DNA of 64,000 nt from CAISIP01 sp038326025. GTDB taxonomy: Bacteria > Pseudomonadota > Gammaproteobacteria > Burkholderiales > Burkholderiaceae_C. The notes below the pieces were generated by a model, which did not search any database, had not been told where the DNA came from, and was given only the letters and a program-made list of their open reading frames with translations. A program made the translations under genes and the position numbers. The stretch is taken from NCBI GenBank assembly GCA_038326025.1, contig JBBQJP010000001.1:1-64000 (forward strand), given 5' to 3'. Shown one piece after another: positions 1 through 8,194 of this stretch (its first letter is position 1; every line of letters starts with the position of its first letter).

Positions 1-704
1 TTGACTTCGTCGAACTTGGGCAACTGTGCTTCGCGCACGTCGTCCAACTGGATCACGTGGTAACCAAACTGCGACTTGACGGGCGTTTCGGTGATCTTGC
101 CTTTTTCCAGTGCCACCATCGCGTTGGAAAACTCGGGAACATAACTCCCCGAGGCAGCCCAGTCCAGATCACCACCGTTGGCGCCGGAGCCTGGATCCTT
201 GGAGTATTTCTTGGCAATTTCCTCGAATTTGCCGCCCTTTTTCAGGTTCGCAATGATGGTCTTGGCTTCGGCTTCGGTCTCCACCAGGATGTGGCGCGCC
301 TTGTATTCCTTGCCACCATTGGCCGCGACGAACTTGTCGTACTCGGCCTTGGCGTCGGCATCGGTGACCGGGTTTTTCGTCTGGTAGTCGTTGAACAGTT
401 CGCGGATCAGGATGGACTGGCGGGCCAGGTCCATCTGCAGCTTGAATTCGTCGGTGACGTCCAGCCCACGCTTCTGCGCTTCCTGGATAAACACTTCACG
501 GGTGATGATTTCTTCGCGCAACTGGTTCTTGATTTCCGGCGTGACGGGACGGCCGGCTTTCTCCAGTTGCTGGCTCAGCGCGGCAATTCGCGATGCGGGA
601 ACGGCCTTGCCGTTCACGATGGCGACGTTCTGTGCCAGGGCGGCAACGGGTACCAGCGTCGTGAACGCGACGGCCAGCAATGCTGCAATCAGGGATCTCT
701 TCAT
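1..704 (-). CDS. Parvulin-type peptidyl-prolyl isomerase, 3' end outside the window
   Basis: Reads from ATG at 704 towards the left edge with no stop, so the C-terminus is missing. The first 25 or so residues form a Sec signal peptide (MKRSLIAALLAVAF, then a VAALA cleavage region). A SurA-like helical N-terminal part follows, then a parvulin domain from about residue 120 with the typical ARHILV, SKDPGSGANGGDL and FGYHVIQL segments. It is therefore a periplasmic foldase that would isomerise X-Pro bonds in exported or outer-membrane proteins. It is the last gene of a minus-strand group with selO, yciB and bolA, 67 bases after bolA. Family assignment is firm; the client proteins cannot be read from sequence. 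Confidence 0.93.
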   Translation of the reverse strand, partial: MKRSLIAALLAVAFTTLVPVAALAQNVAIVNGKAVPASRIAALSQQLEKAGRPVTPEIKNQLREEIITREVFIQEAQKRGLDVTDEFKLQMDLARQSILIRELFNDYQTKNPVTDADAKAEYDKFVAANGGKEYKARHILVETEAEAKTIIANLKKGGKFEEIAKKYSKDPGSGANGGDLDWAASGSYVPEFSNAMVALEKGKITETPVKSQFGYHVIQLDDVREAQLPKFDEV

Positions 705-771
705 GGTTACTCTCAACGGGTTCGGGGAAGTTGTCACCCCATCCGGACCTGGATGGGAGAGGATGTGGTCG

Positions 772-1038
772 TTAGCGGACCACTTCTATCGCCAGGGCAT
801 GAAGGCCTTGGTCAATAAAATCTTGCAGCGCATCATACACAAGCCGATGGCACTGCACACGTGCCAAATTTGTAAATTGCGGTGACGAAACACGTACCCG
901 GAAATGGGTGCCCACGCCGGTATCGTTGGCTCCGGCATGACCGGCGTGCTGGTAGCTTTCGTCCAGCACCTCGAGTCGGGTTGGCGCCAGACGCTCACGC
1001 AGTCGCGTCTCAAGGGCCTGGGCAGTAGGTGCGGCCAT
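772..1038 (-). CDS. bolA: BolA-family protein
   Basis: An 88-residue protein with the compact BolA/IbaG fold signature: an N-terminal helix, LEVLDESYQHAGH, then a THFRVRV strand and the VYDAL helix. BolA proteins pair with monothiol glutaredoxins and coordinate or sense [2Fe-2S] clusters through a conserved histidine; His residues are present in the HAGH loop and near the C-terminus (CHRLVYDAL). I start it at ATG 1038, which gives the normal BolA length; a longer upstream reading would overlap yciB. It begins four bases after the yciB stop, so the two are probably cotranscribed. Whether it is of the stress-morphology type or the iron-sulphur delivery type is not clear. Confidence 0.9.
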   Translation of the reverse strand: MAAPTAQALETRLRERLAPTRLEVLDESYQHAGHAGANDTGVGTHFRVRVSSPQFTNLARVQCHRLVYDALQDFIDQGLHALAIEVVR

Positions 1039-1042
1039 GGCG

Positions 1043-1597
1043 TCAGGTCCCCGCGCCGGGTTCGCCCGACTCACTGCTCTTGAGGTGGGGCGATATGTAA
1101 AAGCCCTGGCCGACGATGAAGGCCAGCGGGAACACATAACCCCACAGCTTGAATTCGACCCAGGCTTCGGTGCTGAAGTACAGGGCGACATAACCGTTGA
1201 TGACCGCCATGAACACGCAATAGACAATCCAGGCGATGTTCAGGTGCATCCAGATCCGGTCGGGCAATTCGAGCTGGGTGCCCAGCATCAGCTTGAGAAA
1301 GCTCTTCTTGAAGATCCAGACTGCGACAACCAACGCGATGGCGATGGCAGCGTACAGGACGCTCGGCTTCCACTTGATGAAGCGCTCGTCTTGCAGGTAC
1401 AGCGTCAACGCGCCGAATGCCAGGATCATGCCCAGGGTGATCTTCTGCATGGTCGTGACCTTGCGGTCGACGGCGTACATCAGCGCCGTCTGTGCAATGG
1501 TGGCAACCATCAATACGCCCGTGGCCATATAGATGTCGTACAGCTTGAAGGCGCCGAAAAACAGCAGGATGGGGAAAAAATCGATCAGTATCTTCAT
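1043..1597 (-). CDS. yciB: Inner-membrane septation/intracellular protein YciB (IspZ)
   Basis: A 184-residue polytopic membrane protein with about five hydrophobic segments. It begins MKILIDFFPILLFF, the family hallmark, and has the conserved VYWIFK-like and QLELPDRIW segments. Members of the YciB/IspZ family affect cell-envelope synthesis and septation and interact with elongation and division proteins. It sits between selO and bolA on the same strand, which is a common order in Burkholderiales. The 216 bases upstream (1598-1813), before the end of selO, contain no convincing gene; a short inverted repeat at 1705-1722 is the only structure I noticed there. Confidence 0.93.
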   Translation of the reverse strand: MKILIDFFPILLFFGAFKLYDIYMATGVLMVATIAQTALMYAVDRKVTTMQKITLGMILAFGALTLYLQDERFIKWKPSVLYAAIAIALVVAVWIFKKSFLKLMLGTQLELPDRIWMHLNIAWIVYCVFMAVINGYVALYFSTEAWVEFKLWGYVFPLAFIVGQGFYISPHLKSSESGEPGAGT

Positions 1598-1813
1598 GCG
1601 GTGTGGATTTCAAGCGTTGCCCGGAGGAAACCAAGGCGCCATCGGGCTAGGGGCAGGCCATGGGAGCGGGCGTCGCAATAGCTTGGCGCCCCGGCACCCT
1701 GGCATCCACGACAGGCCGTGGACCCCGGTTCCCGGATGATAGGGCGTTTCCGGCCCGATCGGCGCCGGGCAATTGTCTTGCCTGAACAGCAAGGCGGTTT
1801 ACGCGGCACATTC

Positions 1814-3313
1814 TCAGGACGAACAGCTGATCTCGATGCCTGCCGCCCAATCGGGTGGAAAACCGGCATACGCTTCGAAACCAGGGTGTTCGTCAAAAGG
1901 ATTTTCCAGCAAGAACAACAAACGTGCGACTTCGGAGAAGTCCTTGTCTCTGGCACTGCGGATGGCCTGTTCGCCCAGATGATTGCGCAATACGAAACGG
2001 GGATTGGTGCGCAGCATGGTCTTGCCCGTCTGCGCCTGATCCTGGGGCTGCAGGCGCTGGGTATAACGCACCTGCCATGCGTCAAAGGCGTCACGATCCA
2101 GGAACAGGTCGCGCACCGGTTCAGTCCCGGTGCCCGCCACGGATTCACTGAGCCGGCGCCAGAAGATCGTGAAATCGACCTTGTCTGCCGCCAGCAGCTT
2201 GAGCCCGTCTTCGATCAGTGGCAAGTCGGATCCGGTCACGGTGTCCAGCCCGAGTTTGGCGCCAAAGCGGCGCTGCAATGCGGCGGGATACACGGTTTTG
2301 TATGACTCCAGTGCCTGCAAGGCCAGCGCCTGTTCGCCGATCAGCGGCAGCAAGGCCTGCCCCAGGCAAAACAGGTTCCAGTACGCCATATTGGGTTGCC
2401 GGTTGTAGGCGTAGCGACCCTGGTTGTCGGAATGGTTGCAGATGTGGCCCGGATCGAAAGCATCGAGAAACTGGAAAGGGCCGTAGTCAATGGTCAGCCC
2501 CAGCATGCTCATGTTGTCGGTGTTCATGACACCATGGCAAAAGCCCACCGCCTGCCACTGCGCAATCAGCTCAGCGGTGCGTTCGCTGACCGATTGCAGC
2601 AAGGCAGCGTACATCTGCCCGTCGGTCTGGCCGCCCGCCCGGCACTGTGGATAAAACCGGTCTATCGTGTAGTCGGCGAGTTCGCGCAGGCGTTCGTGTT
2701 CGCCGATATAGCTGAAATGCTCGAAATGCCCGAAACGCAGGAAGCTCGGTGCCACGCGGGTGACTACGGCGGCGGTCTCCATCGTCTCGCGCCGTACGGA
2801 GGAGTCCGAACCGGTCGCGCACAGCGCCTCGGTGGTGGGAATGCCCAGCCCGGCCATGGCCTGCGAGCACAGAAACTCGCGAATCGAACTACGCAGCACC
2901 GCGCGTCCGTCGCCCATGCGTGAATAGGGTGTGAGGCCGGCCCCTTTGAGCTGCAACTCGCGTGGCGAACCATCCGCCGCCGTAATCTCGCCGAGCAGCA
3001 ACGCGCGGCCATCACCGAGTTGTCCAGCCCAATGGCCAAACTGATGCCCGCTGTAGACACTGGCCAATGGCTCCGAACCCGGCAGCACGATATTGCCGGT
3101 CAACGCTTCCAGTGCCTCATCGCTGGCCATCCATTCGGGGCTCAGTCCCAGCTCGGTGGCCACCCTTTGGCTTTGCCCGACCCAGTAGGGCGCGGGCAAG
3201 GCCGTCGGCTCCAGCCGCGTGTAGAAGGCCGGATCGAGCGCGGCAAAGCGGTTGTTCCAGCAAAGCGCGGGCGGATGAGTCGTGGCCTCGGGCGGGGAAG
3301 TGCGCATGTCCAT
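1814..3313 (-). CDS. selO: Protein adenylyltransferase SelO (YdiU)
   Basis: A 499-residue SelO/YdiU pseudokinase. Members bind ATP in an inverted orientation and transfer AMP to Ser, Thr or Tyr of proteins involved in redox homeostasis. Visible signatures are HQFGHWAGQLGDGRA near residue 95, the NTDNMS and DYGPF active-site motifs in the middle, and the C-terminal ISCSS. The cysteine there takes the place of selenocysteine in eukaryotic SelO, so no selenocysteine machinery is needed. Start at 3313 (an alternative ATG lies two codons in). It heads the minus-strand group that continues to yciB, bolA and the isomerase, though a 216-base gap may hold a separate promoter for those. Confidence 0.95.
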   Translation of the reverse strand: MDMRTSPPEATTHPPALCWNNRFAALDPAFYTRLEPTALPAPYWVGQSQRVATELGLSPEWMASDEALEALTGNIVLPGSEPLASVYSGHQFGHWAGQLGDGRALLLGEITAADGSPRELQLKGAGLTPYSRMGDGRAVLRSSIREFLCSQAMAGLGIPTTEALCATGSDSSVRRETMETAAVVTRVAPSFLRFGHFEHFSYIGEHERLRELADYTIDRFYPQCRAGGQTDGQMYAALLQSVSERTAELIAQWQAVGFCHGVMNTDNMSMLGLTIDYGPFQFLDAFDPGHICNHSDNQGRYAYNRQPNMAYWNLFCLGQALLPLIGEQALALQALESYKTVYPAALQRRFGAKLGLDTVTGSDLPLIEDGLKLLAADKVDFTIFWRRLSESVAGTGTEPVRDLFLDRDAFDAWQVRYTQRLQPQDQAQTGKTMLRTNPRFVLRNHLGEQAIRSARDKDFSEVARLLFLLENPFDEHPGFEAYAGFPPDWAAGIEISCSS

Positions 3314-3460
3314 GGTGGTGATTGTCCCGCAGTTGACAAGCCGTCACCCGCAAGTGGGGAATACACATCCCGCTACCGCAGGCAGTTGCGTAATACTAGG
3401 GACATGATGTCGGGCCACAGCCGCCTGATACAAAACCAACCCAAAACAGGAGATATGCCC

Positions 3461-5089
3461 ATGCTCGGCCTGATGCAGAACCATCCCTTGATGATTTCCA
3501 CCCTGATCGATTTCGCCGAGCGCCACCATGGCGAAGGCGAGATCGTCTCGCGCCGTGTCGAGGGGGACATTCACCGCTGCAATTACGCGCAACTGGCCGG
3601 TCGGGCGCGCCAGGTTGCAAATGCCCTGGATCAACTCAAACTCGATTTCAGCGACCGTGTTGCCACGCTGGCCTGGAACGGGTACCGCCACCTGGAGTTG
3701 TACTTCGGCGTCAGCGGTTCGGGGCGGGTGTTGCATACGCTGAACCCGCGCCTGCATCCGGAGCAGATTGCCTGGATTGCCAACCATGCCGAAGACCAGG
3801 TCCTGTGTTTCGACATGACCTTTTTGCCCATCATCCAGGCGATCCAACCCAAGCTCACGACGGTGAAACATTTCATCGCCATGTGCGACGCCGACAAGCT
3901 ACCGGCTGATAGCGGCATACCGGGATTGCGCAGTTACGAGGACTGGATGGGCCAGCAGTCGGCGACCTATGCCTGGCCCGAGTTCGACGAAAACGCAGCA
4001 TCGAGCATGTGTTACACCAGCGGCACAACCGGCCACCCCAAGGCGGTGCTGTACAGCCATCGCTCCACCATGTTGCACGCGTTTGCCGGCGCCTTGCCGG
4101 ACGCACTGAACATGAGCGCGCGCGACTCGGTGCTGCCGGTGGTGCCGATGTTCCATGTGAACGCGTGGGGCCTGCCGTACTCCGCCGCGATGACCGGCTG
4201 CAAAATGGTTTTCCCCGGGCCGGCAATGGACGGCAAGTCAATTTTCGAATTGATCGAAAGCGAAAAGGTCACGTTCGCAGCGGGCGTGCCTACCGTGTGG
4301 CAGATGATGTTGTCGCATATGCAGGCGGGTGGTCTGAAGTTCTCCACGCTCAAGCGCACGGTGATCGGTGGTTCGGCTTGTCCGCCGGCCATGATTGCCG
4401 CATTCCACGACACCCATGGCGTCGAGGTCCTGCATGCCTGGGGCATGACCGAGATGTCGCCGCTGGGCACCGTCTGCACGCTCAAGAACAAACACGACGA
4501 TCTGTCCAGTGAGCAGAAGATGAAGATCAGGCTGAAGCAGGGCCGGGGCATCTACGGTGTCGACATGAAAATTGTCGATCCCGATGGCAAGGAGTTGCCC
4601 TGGGACGGCAAGGCCTTTGGTGATCTGCTGGTCAAGGGCCCGTGGATCATCAGCGACTACTTCAAGTCGGAGGAGGGCTCGCCGCTGGTGGACGGCTGGT
4701 TTCCGACCGGCGACGTTGCCACGATCGATGTCGACGGCTACATGCAGATCACCGATCGCAGCAAGGACGTGATCAAGTCCGGCGGCGAATGGATCAGCTC
4801 CATCGACGTCGAGAACATTGCGGTTGCGCATCCGTCGGTCGCCATGGCGGCATGTATCGGCATCAAGCATCCGAAGTGGGACGAGCGCCCGATCATCGCC
4901 GTGGTGAAGAAACCGGGCGCCGAGATTTCGTGTGACGAACTGCTGGCGTTCTACGACGGCAAGATCGCCAAATGGCAGGTACCTGACGACGTGGTTTTCG
5001 TCGACGCGATTCCGTTGGGCGGCACCGGCAAGATGCAAAAGACCAAGTTGCGCGAAATGCTCAAGGACTACAAACTGCCTGGCGCCTGA
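3461..5089 (+). CDS. AlkK-type medium/long-chain fatty acyl-CoA ligase
   Basis: A 542-residue adenylate-forming enzyme that would activate a carboxylic acid to its acyl-CoA by an acyl-AMP step. Motifs include the P-loop TSGTTGHPKAV (about residue 187), GMTEMSP, GWFPTGDVATID, TDRSKDVIKSGGEWISS, and the C-terminal catalytic lysine in GGTGKMQKTKLRE. I chose ATG 3461 over ATG 3455: the AGGAG at 3448-3452 lies 8 bases before 3461 but only 2 before 3455, and MLGLMQ matches the AlkK-type N-terminus. It opens the long plus-strand fatty-acid region and is followed by a strong hairpin and the Liv transporter. The chain length of the substrate is not predictable here. Confidence 0.93.
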   Translation: MLGLMQNHPLMISTLIDFAERHHGEGEIVSRRVEGDIHRCNYAQLAGRARQVANALDQLKLDFSDRVATLAWNGYRHLELYFGVSGSGRVLHTLNPRLHPEQIAWIANHAEDQVLCFDMTFLPIIQAIQPKLTTVKHFIAMCDADKLPADSGIPGLRSYEDWMGQQSATYAWPEFDENAASSMCYTSGTTGHPKAVLYSHRSTMLHAFAGALPDALNMSARDSVLPVVPMFHVNAWGLPYSAAMTGCKMVFPGPAMDGKSIFELIESEKVTFAAGVPTVWQMMLSHMQAGGLKFSTLKRTVIGGSACPPAMIAAFHDTHGVEVLHAWGMTEMSPLGTVCTLKNKHDDLSSEQKMKIRLKQGRGIYGVDMKIVDPDGKELPWDGKAFGDLLVKGPWIISDYFKSEEGSPLVDGWFPTGDVATIDVDGYMQITDRSKDVIKSGGEWISSIDVENIAVAHPSVAMAACIGIKHPKWDERPIIAVVKKPGAEISCDELLAFYDGKIAKWQVPDDVVFVDAIPLGGTGKMQKTKLREMLKDYKLPGA

Positions 5090-5095
5090 TCGCAG

Positions 5096-5139
5096 CGCAA
5101 CCGGGCGGCGCCGCAGGCATGTGGCGCCGCCCGGTTGCG
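5096..5139 (+). terminator. Strong 17-bp hairpin between the acyl-CoA ligase and livH
   Basis: The arms CGCAACCGGGCGGCGCC (5096-5112) and GGCGCCGCCCGGTTGCG (5123-5139) are perfectly complementary over 17 bp, with a 10-base loop. The structure begins 6 bases after the ligase stop. There is no T-run after it, so it is not a textbook intrinsic terminator; it may end or stabilise the 3' end of the ligase message, or reduce read-through into livH. Confidence 0.6.
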
Positions 5140-5166
5140 TGTCCGGCACAGTGGCTGCTATTCAAC

Positions 5167-6120
5167 ATGGAGTTGTTCACGGTATCGCTGCTCAACGGCA
5201 TCAGTTACGGACTGCTGCTGTTCATGCTTAGCGCCGGCCTTACGCTGATCTACAGCATGATGGGCGTGCTGAATTTCGCCCATACCTCGTTCTACATGCT
5301 GGGGGCCTACCTGGGCTACAGCATCAGCGTTTGGTTCGGTTTCTGGGCCGCGTTGGTGCTGGCGCCTGTGGTGGTCGGCCTGCTGGGGGCTGGATTCGAG
5401 CGTATCGGTTTGCGCCGGGTGCATCGACTTGGCCATGTGGCGGAACTGCTAGTGACCTTCGGCCTGAGCTTTGTCGTGCTCGAACTGGTGCAACTCATCT
5501 GGGGACGCAGTTCGGTCGACTACCAGGTTCCGCGACTGCTCGATGGCCCTTTGCTTAGCGTATTCGGCGTGGACTTTCCAGCCTATCGAGCGTTCATGAT
5601 GCTGGTGTCGCTGACCATGCTGGGTTTGCTGGCCTGGTTGCTGATACGCACGCGTATCGGCCTGCTGATCCGGGCCGCATTGACGCAGCCCCATATGGTC
5701 GAGGCCCTGGGCCATGACCTGCCGAGAATTCACATGGCTGTGTTCGCCGGCGGTTGTGCATTGGCCGGACTGGCCGGGGTAATCGGAGGGAACACCTATG
5801 TGACGGAGCCCGGCATGGCCATGTCGGTAGGTGCCCTTGTGTTTGTCGTGGTCGTGGTCGGAGGCATCGGCTCGCTGATGGGTGCCTTCGCCGCGTCCTT
5901 GCTCATCGGGGTGCTGCAGACCCTGGCAGTGGGCCTGGACCTGTCCTTGTTGTCGCTGGCGCAGGGTCTTGGCCTGAACACGGTGCCAGCCGCATCCGGG
6001 GGGCAAGGCCTGTGGGCGCTCAAGCTCAGCCAGATCGCGCCGGTGCTGCCGTATCTGCTGATGGTGCTTACGCTGGTGGTACGTCCCCGCGGCTTGTTCG
6101 GTCCGCGCGACGCAGCATGA
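5167..6120 (+). CDS. Liv-type ABC transporter permease (LivH family)
   Basis: A 317-residue integral membrane permease with about eight hydrophobic segments and the LivH signature near the N-terminus (YSMMGVLNFAHTSFYMLGAYLGY). It would form the transmembrane pore with the next gene. I start at ATG 5167 (MELFTVSLLNGISYG), the normal LivH N-terminus; a ribosome-binding site is not obvious. Its stop overlaps the start of the next gene by four bases (ATGA), indicating translational coupling. Although this family is named for branched-chain amino acids, many members carry other amides, aromatic acids or dicarboxylates, and the fatty-acid neighbourhood argues against assuming leucine here. Confidence 0.92.
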   Translation: MELFTVSLLNGISYGLLLFMLSAGLTLIYSMMGVLNFAHTSFYMLGAYLGYSISVWFGFWAALVLAPVVVGLLGAGFERIGLRRVHRLGHVAELLVTFGLSFVVLELVQLIWGRSSVDYQVPRLLDGPLLSVFGVDFPAYRAFMMLVSLTMLGLLAWLLIRTRIGLLIRAALTQPHMVEALGHDLPRIHMAVFAGGCALAGLAGVIGGNTYVTEPGMAMSVGALVFVVVVVGGIGSLMGAFAASLLIGVLQTLAVGLDLSLLSLAQGLGLNTVPAASGGQGLWALKLSQIAPVLPYLLMVLTLVVRPRGLFGPRDAA

Positions 6121-7388
6121 CCACGCGCCAGTCGACGGAGCTTTCGCCCGGCAACGCTATGCCTTCAGTAGCCCTGTCGCGTCTGGCGTGGTTGCTGTAT
6201 GGCCTGGTCTGGCTTGCTGCGCCGCTGGTGCTCAAAGCCGGTTTGCACCTGAGCCTGCTCGGCCAGATCGGCATCGCGACCATTGTTTGCCTGAGTTACA
6301 ACATCCTGCTCGGGCAGGGCGGCATGCTCAGTTTTGGTCATGCGCTTTATTCGGGCATGGGCGCATTCCTGGCCATGTTTACCTTGCAGCGGGTGGCCGG
6401 CGGCTGGCCGGTGCCGGTGGGCCTGATACCGCTGGTGGGTGGGCTCGCCGCTTTGCTGCTGGCCTTGTTGCTCGGCTGGGTGACCACACGCAAATCAGGC
6501 ATGCCGTTTGCCATGATCACGCTGGGCCTGGGAGAGCTGGCGTGGACTGCGGCGCTGATGTTTCCGGGTCTTTTTGGAGGTGAAGGTGGATTGAGCGGCG
6601 ATCGCACCACCGGAAAACAACCGGGCGGCTGGTCGCTCGGCCCGGCGTGGCAGATGCACTACCTGGTGGCGGTCTACACCCTGGCTTGTACCGCGCTGAT
6701 CTACGGCTTTACCCGTACGCCGCTGGGCCGACTGCTCAATGCCACACGGGACAACGCCGAGCGCGTGGCGTTCACCGGGCACGATCCGCACAAGGTGCGT
6801 TACCTGGCGTTTGCAATTGCCGCTTTTTTTGCCGGCATTTCGGGCGGGCTGGCTGCATTGCATTTCGAGGTGGTGACGTCCGACGTGTTGTCGGGCCCAC
6901 GCTCGGGAACCTATATGCTGTTCACGGTGCTGGGCGGCACAGGCTTTTTTGTCGGCCCCATCATTGGCGCCGTTGTGATGGTTTTGTCGCTGGCCTTGTT
7001 CAGCGCACTGACGCCGGCCTGGTTGCTGTACCTGGGGCTGGGCTTCATGCTCGCGGTGATGTATCTGCCAGGTGGGCTTGCCAGCCTGGCCAGCGCCACG
7101 TTTCGCCAGCATGCGTTCCGGCGCTGGCGCCAGGCGCCCGGATACGCTCTGGTCTGGCTCGGGGCCATGATGCTGACCTGCGCCGGCCTTGCGGCCCTGG
7201 TCGAGTTGGCCTATCAGTGGCACTTGCGCTCCGCGATGGGCGCTGCGCTGCGTTTCATGGGCATGTCGCTCAACGCCGGGTCGCCCGCGAGTTGGATGGG
7301 CGCGGGCTTTATGGCGCTGGCCGGCGCCTTGACGATGCGCTGGCTTGCACGGCGCAGGGCATCGATGCCATCGCCGCAGACGACATGA
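6117..7388 (+). CDS. Liv-type ABC transporter permease (LivM family) with long C-terminus
   Basis: A 423-residue LivM-family permease, the second pore subunit. The family core is present (CLSYNILLGQGGMLSFGHA, then the GRLLNATRDNAERVAFTGHD cytoplasmic loop), with hydrophobic segments throughout. Typical LivM proteins are about 320-350 residues; here about 94 residues follow the usual end (from residue 330), including two more hydrophobic stretches near 341-365 and 393-408. The start ATG 6117 overlaps the livH stop and the gene's own stop overlaps the start of the ATPase gene, both as ATGA. Confidence 0.92.
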   Translation: MTTRQSTELSPGNAMPSVALSRLAWLLYGLVWLAAPLVLKAGLHLSLLGQIGIATIVCLSYNILLGQGGMLSFGHALYSGMGAFLAMFTLQRVAGGWPVPVGLIPLVGGLAALLLALLLGWVTTRKSGMPFAMITLGLGELAWTAALMFPGLFGGEGGLSGDRTTGKQPGGWSLGPAWQMHYLVAVYTLACTALIYGFTRTPLGRLLNATRDNAERVAFTGHDPHKVRYLAFAIAAFFAGISGGLAALHFEVVTSDVLSGPRSGTYMLFTVLGGTGFFVGPIIGAVVMVLSLALFSALTPAWLLYLGLGFMLAVMYLPGGLASLASATFRQHAFRRWRQAPGYALVWLGAMMLTCAGLAALVELAYQWHLRSAMGAALRFMGMSLNAGSPASWMGAGFMALAGALTMRWLARRRASMPSPQTT

Positions 7389-8194
7389 CGGACACTGCAC
7401 AAAACAAGCCGCTGGCACCTGATGTGCTGCGTATCCGCGGACTGCACAAACAGTTCGGCAAGACTGTGATCCTGCGCGGCCTGGACCTGGTTGTCGCCCA
7501 GGGCGAGTCGCTTGCCATCATCGGCCCGAATGGCGCTGGCAAGTCCACGCTGTTCAACCTGATCAGTGGCCGTATGCCGCCCACCGGTGGTGAGGTCTGG
7601 CTCAAGGGCCAACGCATTGACGGACGACCGGCGTTTGAGGTCAACCGGCTGGGTTTGTCGCGCAGTTTCCAGATCAGCCATGTGTTCGCGCGCCTGAGCG
7701 TGTTTGAAAACCTGCGTTGTGCGGCCTTGTGGAGTCTGGGCCACCGCTATGTGTTCTGGCGTGCCATCGGCAGCTTGCCAGATGTGGGGCGGCGCGCCGC
7801 CGAGATGATGGAGCGCATCGGCCTGGAGCGGCGCCGCGACGTGCTGGCGTCGGACCTCAGTTACGCGGAGCAGCGTGCGCTGGAAATTGGCCTGACCGTG
7901 ATTGGCGGTGCCGATGTGGTCTTGCTCGACGAGCCGACCTCGGGCATGAGTCAGAGCGAAACCCGGCGCTTCACCGATTTGATCCGCACACTGACCCGCG
8001 GCAAGACCTTGCTGACGATCGAACATGACATGAACGTGGTATTTGATCTGGCCGATCGGGTCGCCGTACTGGTTCAGGGCGAACTGCTGTGCTGCGATGT
8101 GCCGCAGGTGGTGCGCGCCGATGTCCGGGTGCAGCAGGCCTACCTGGGCCTGGCCGACGTAGCCAGTTCCACAGCCGGCATGCCGCCATGCTGA
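7385..8194 (+). CDS. Liv-type ABC transporter ATPase (LivG family)
   Basis: A 269-residue cytoplasmic ATPase. The Walker A motif GPNGAGKST (K53) is intact, the signature loop reads LSYAEQ and the Walker B motif reads VVLLDEPTSGM, followed by the switch histidine in TIEHDM. The Q-loop region reads SRSFQISHVFARLSVFENL, typical of LivG. It pairs with the LivF-family ATPase encoded next, with which it overlaps by 7 bases. Because the partner lacks the normal Walker A lysine, this subunit may supply most of the ATP hydrolysis. Confidence 0.93.
   Translation: MTDTAQNKPLAPDVLRIRGLHKQFGKTVILRGLDLVVAQGESLAIIGPNGAGKSTLFNLISGRMPPTGGEVWLKGQRIDGRPAFEVNRLGLSRSFQISHVFARLSVFENLRCAALWSLGHRYVFWRAIGSLPDVGRRAAEMMERIGLERRRDVLASDLSYAEQRALEIGLTVIGGADVVLLDEPTSGMSQSETRRFTDLIRTLTRGKTLLTIEHDMNVVFDLADRVAVLVQGELLCCDVPQVVRADVRVQQAYLGLADVASSTAGMPPC

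Noticed and set aside
1598..1813. Possible msrB remnant between selO and yciB
   Set aside because: Related genomes can carry msrB near here, but no MsrB motif is visible in any frame of this gap.
7385..8194. Altered signature motif LSYAEQ in LivG as a defect
   Set aside because: Variants of the LSxGQ motif are frequent in LivG proteins and Walker A/B are intact.
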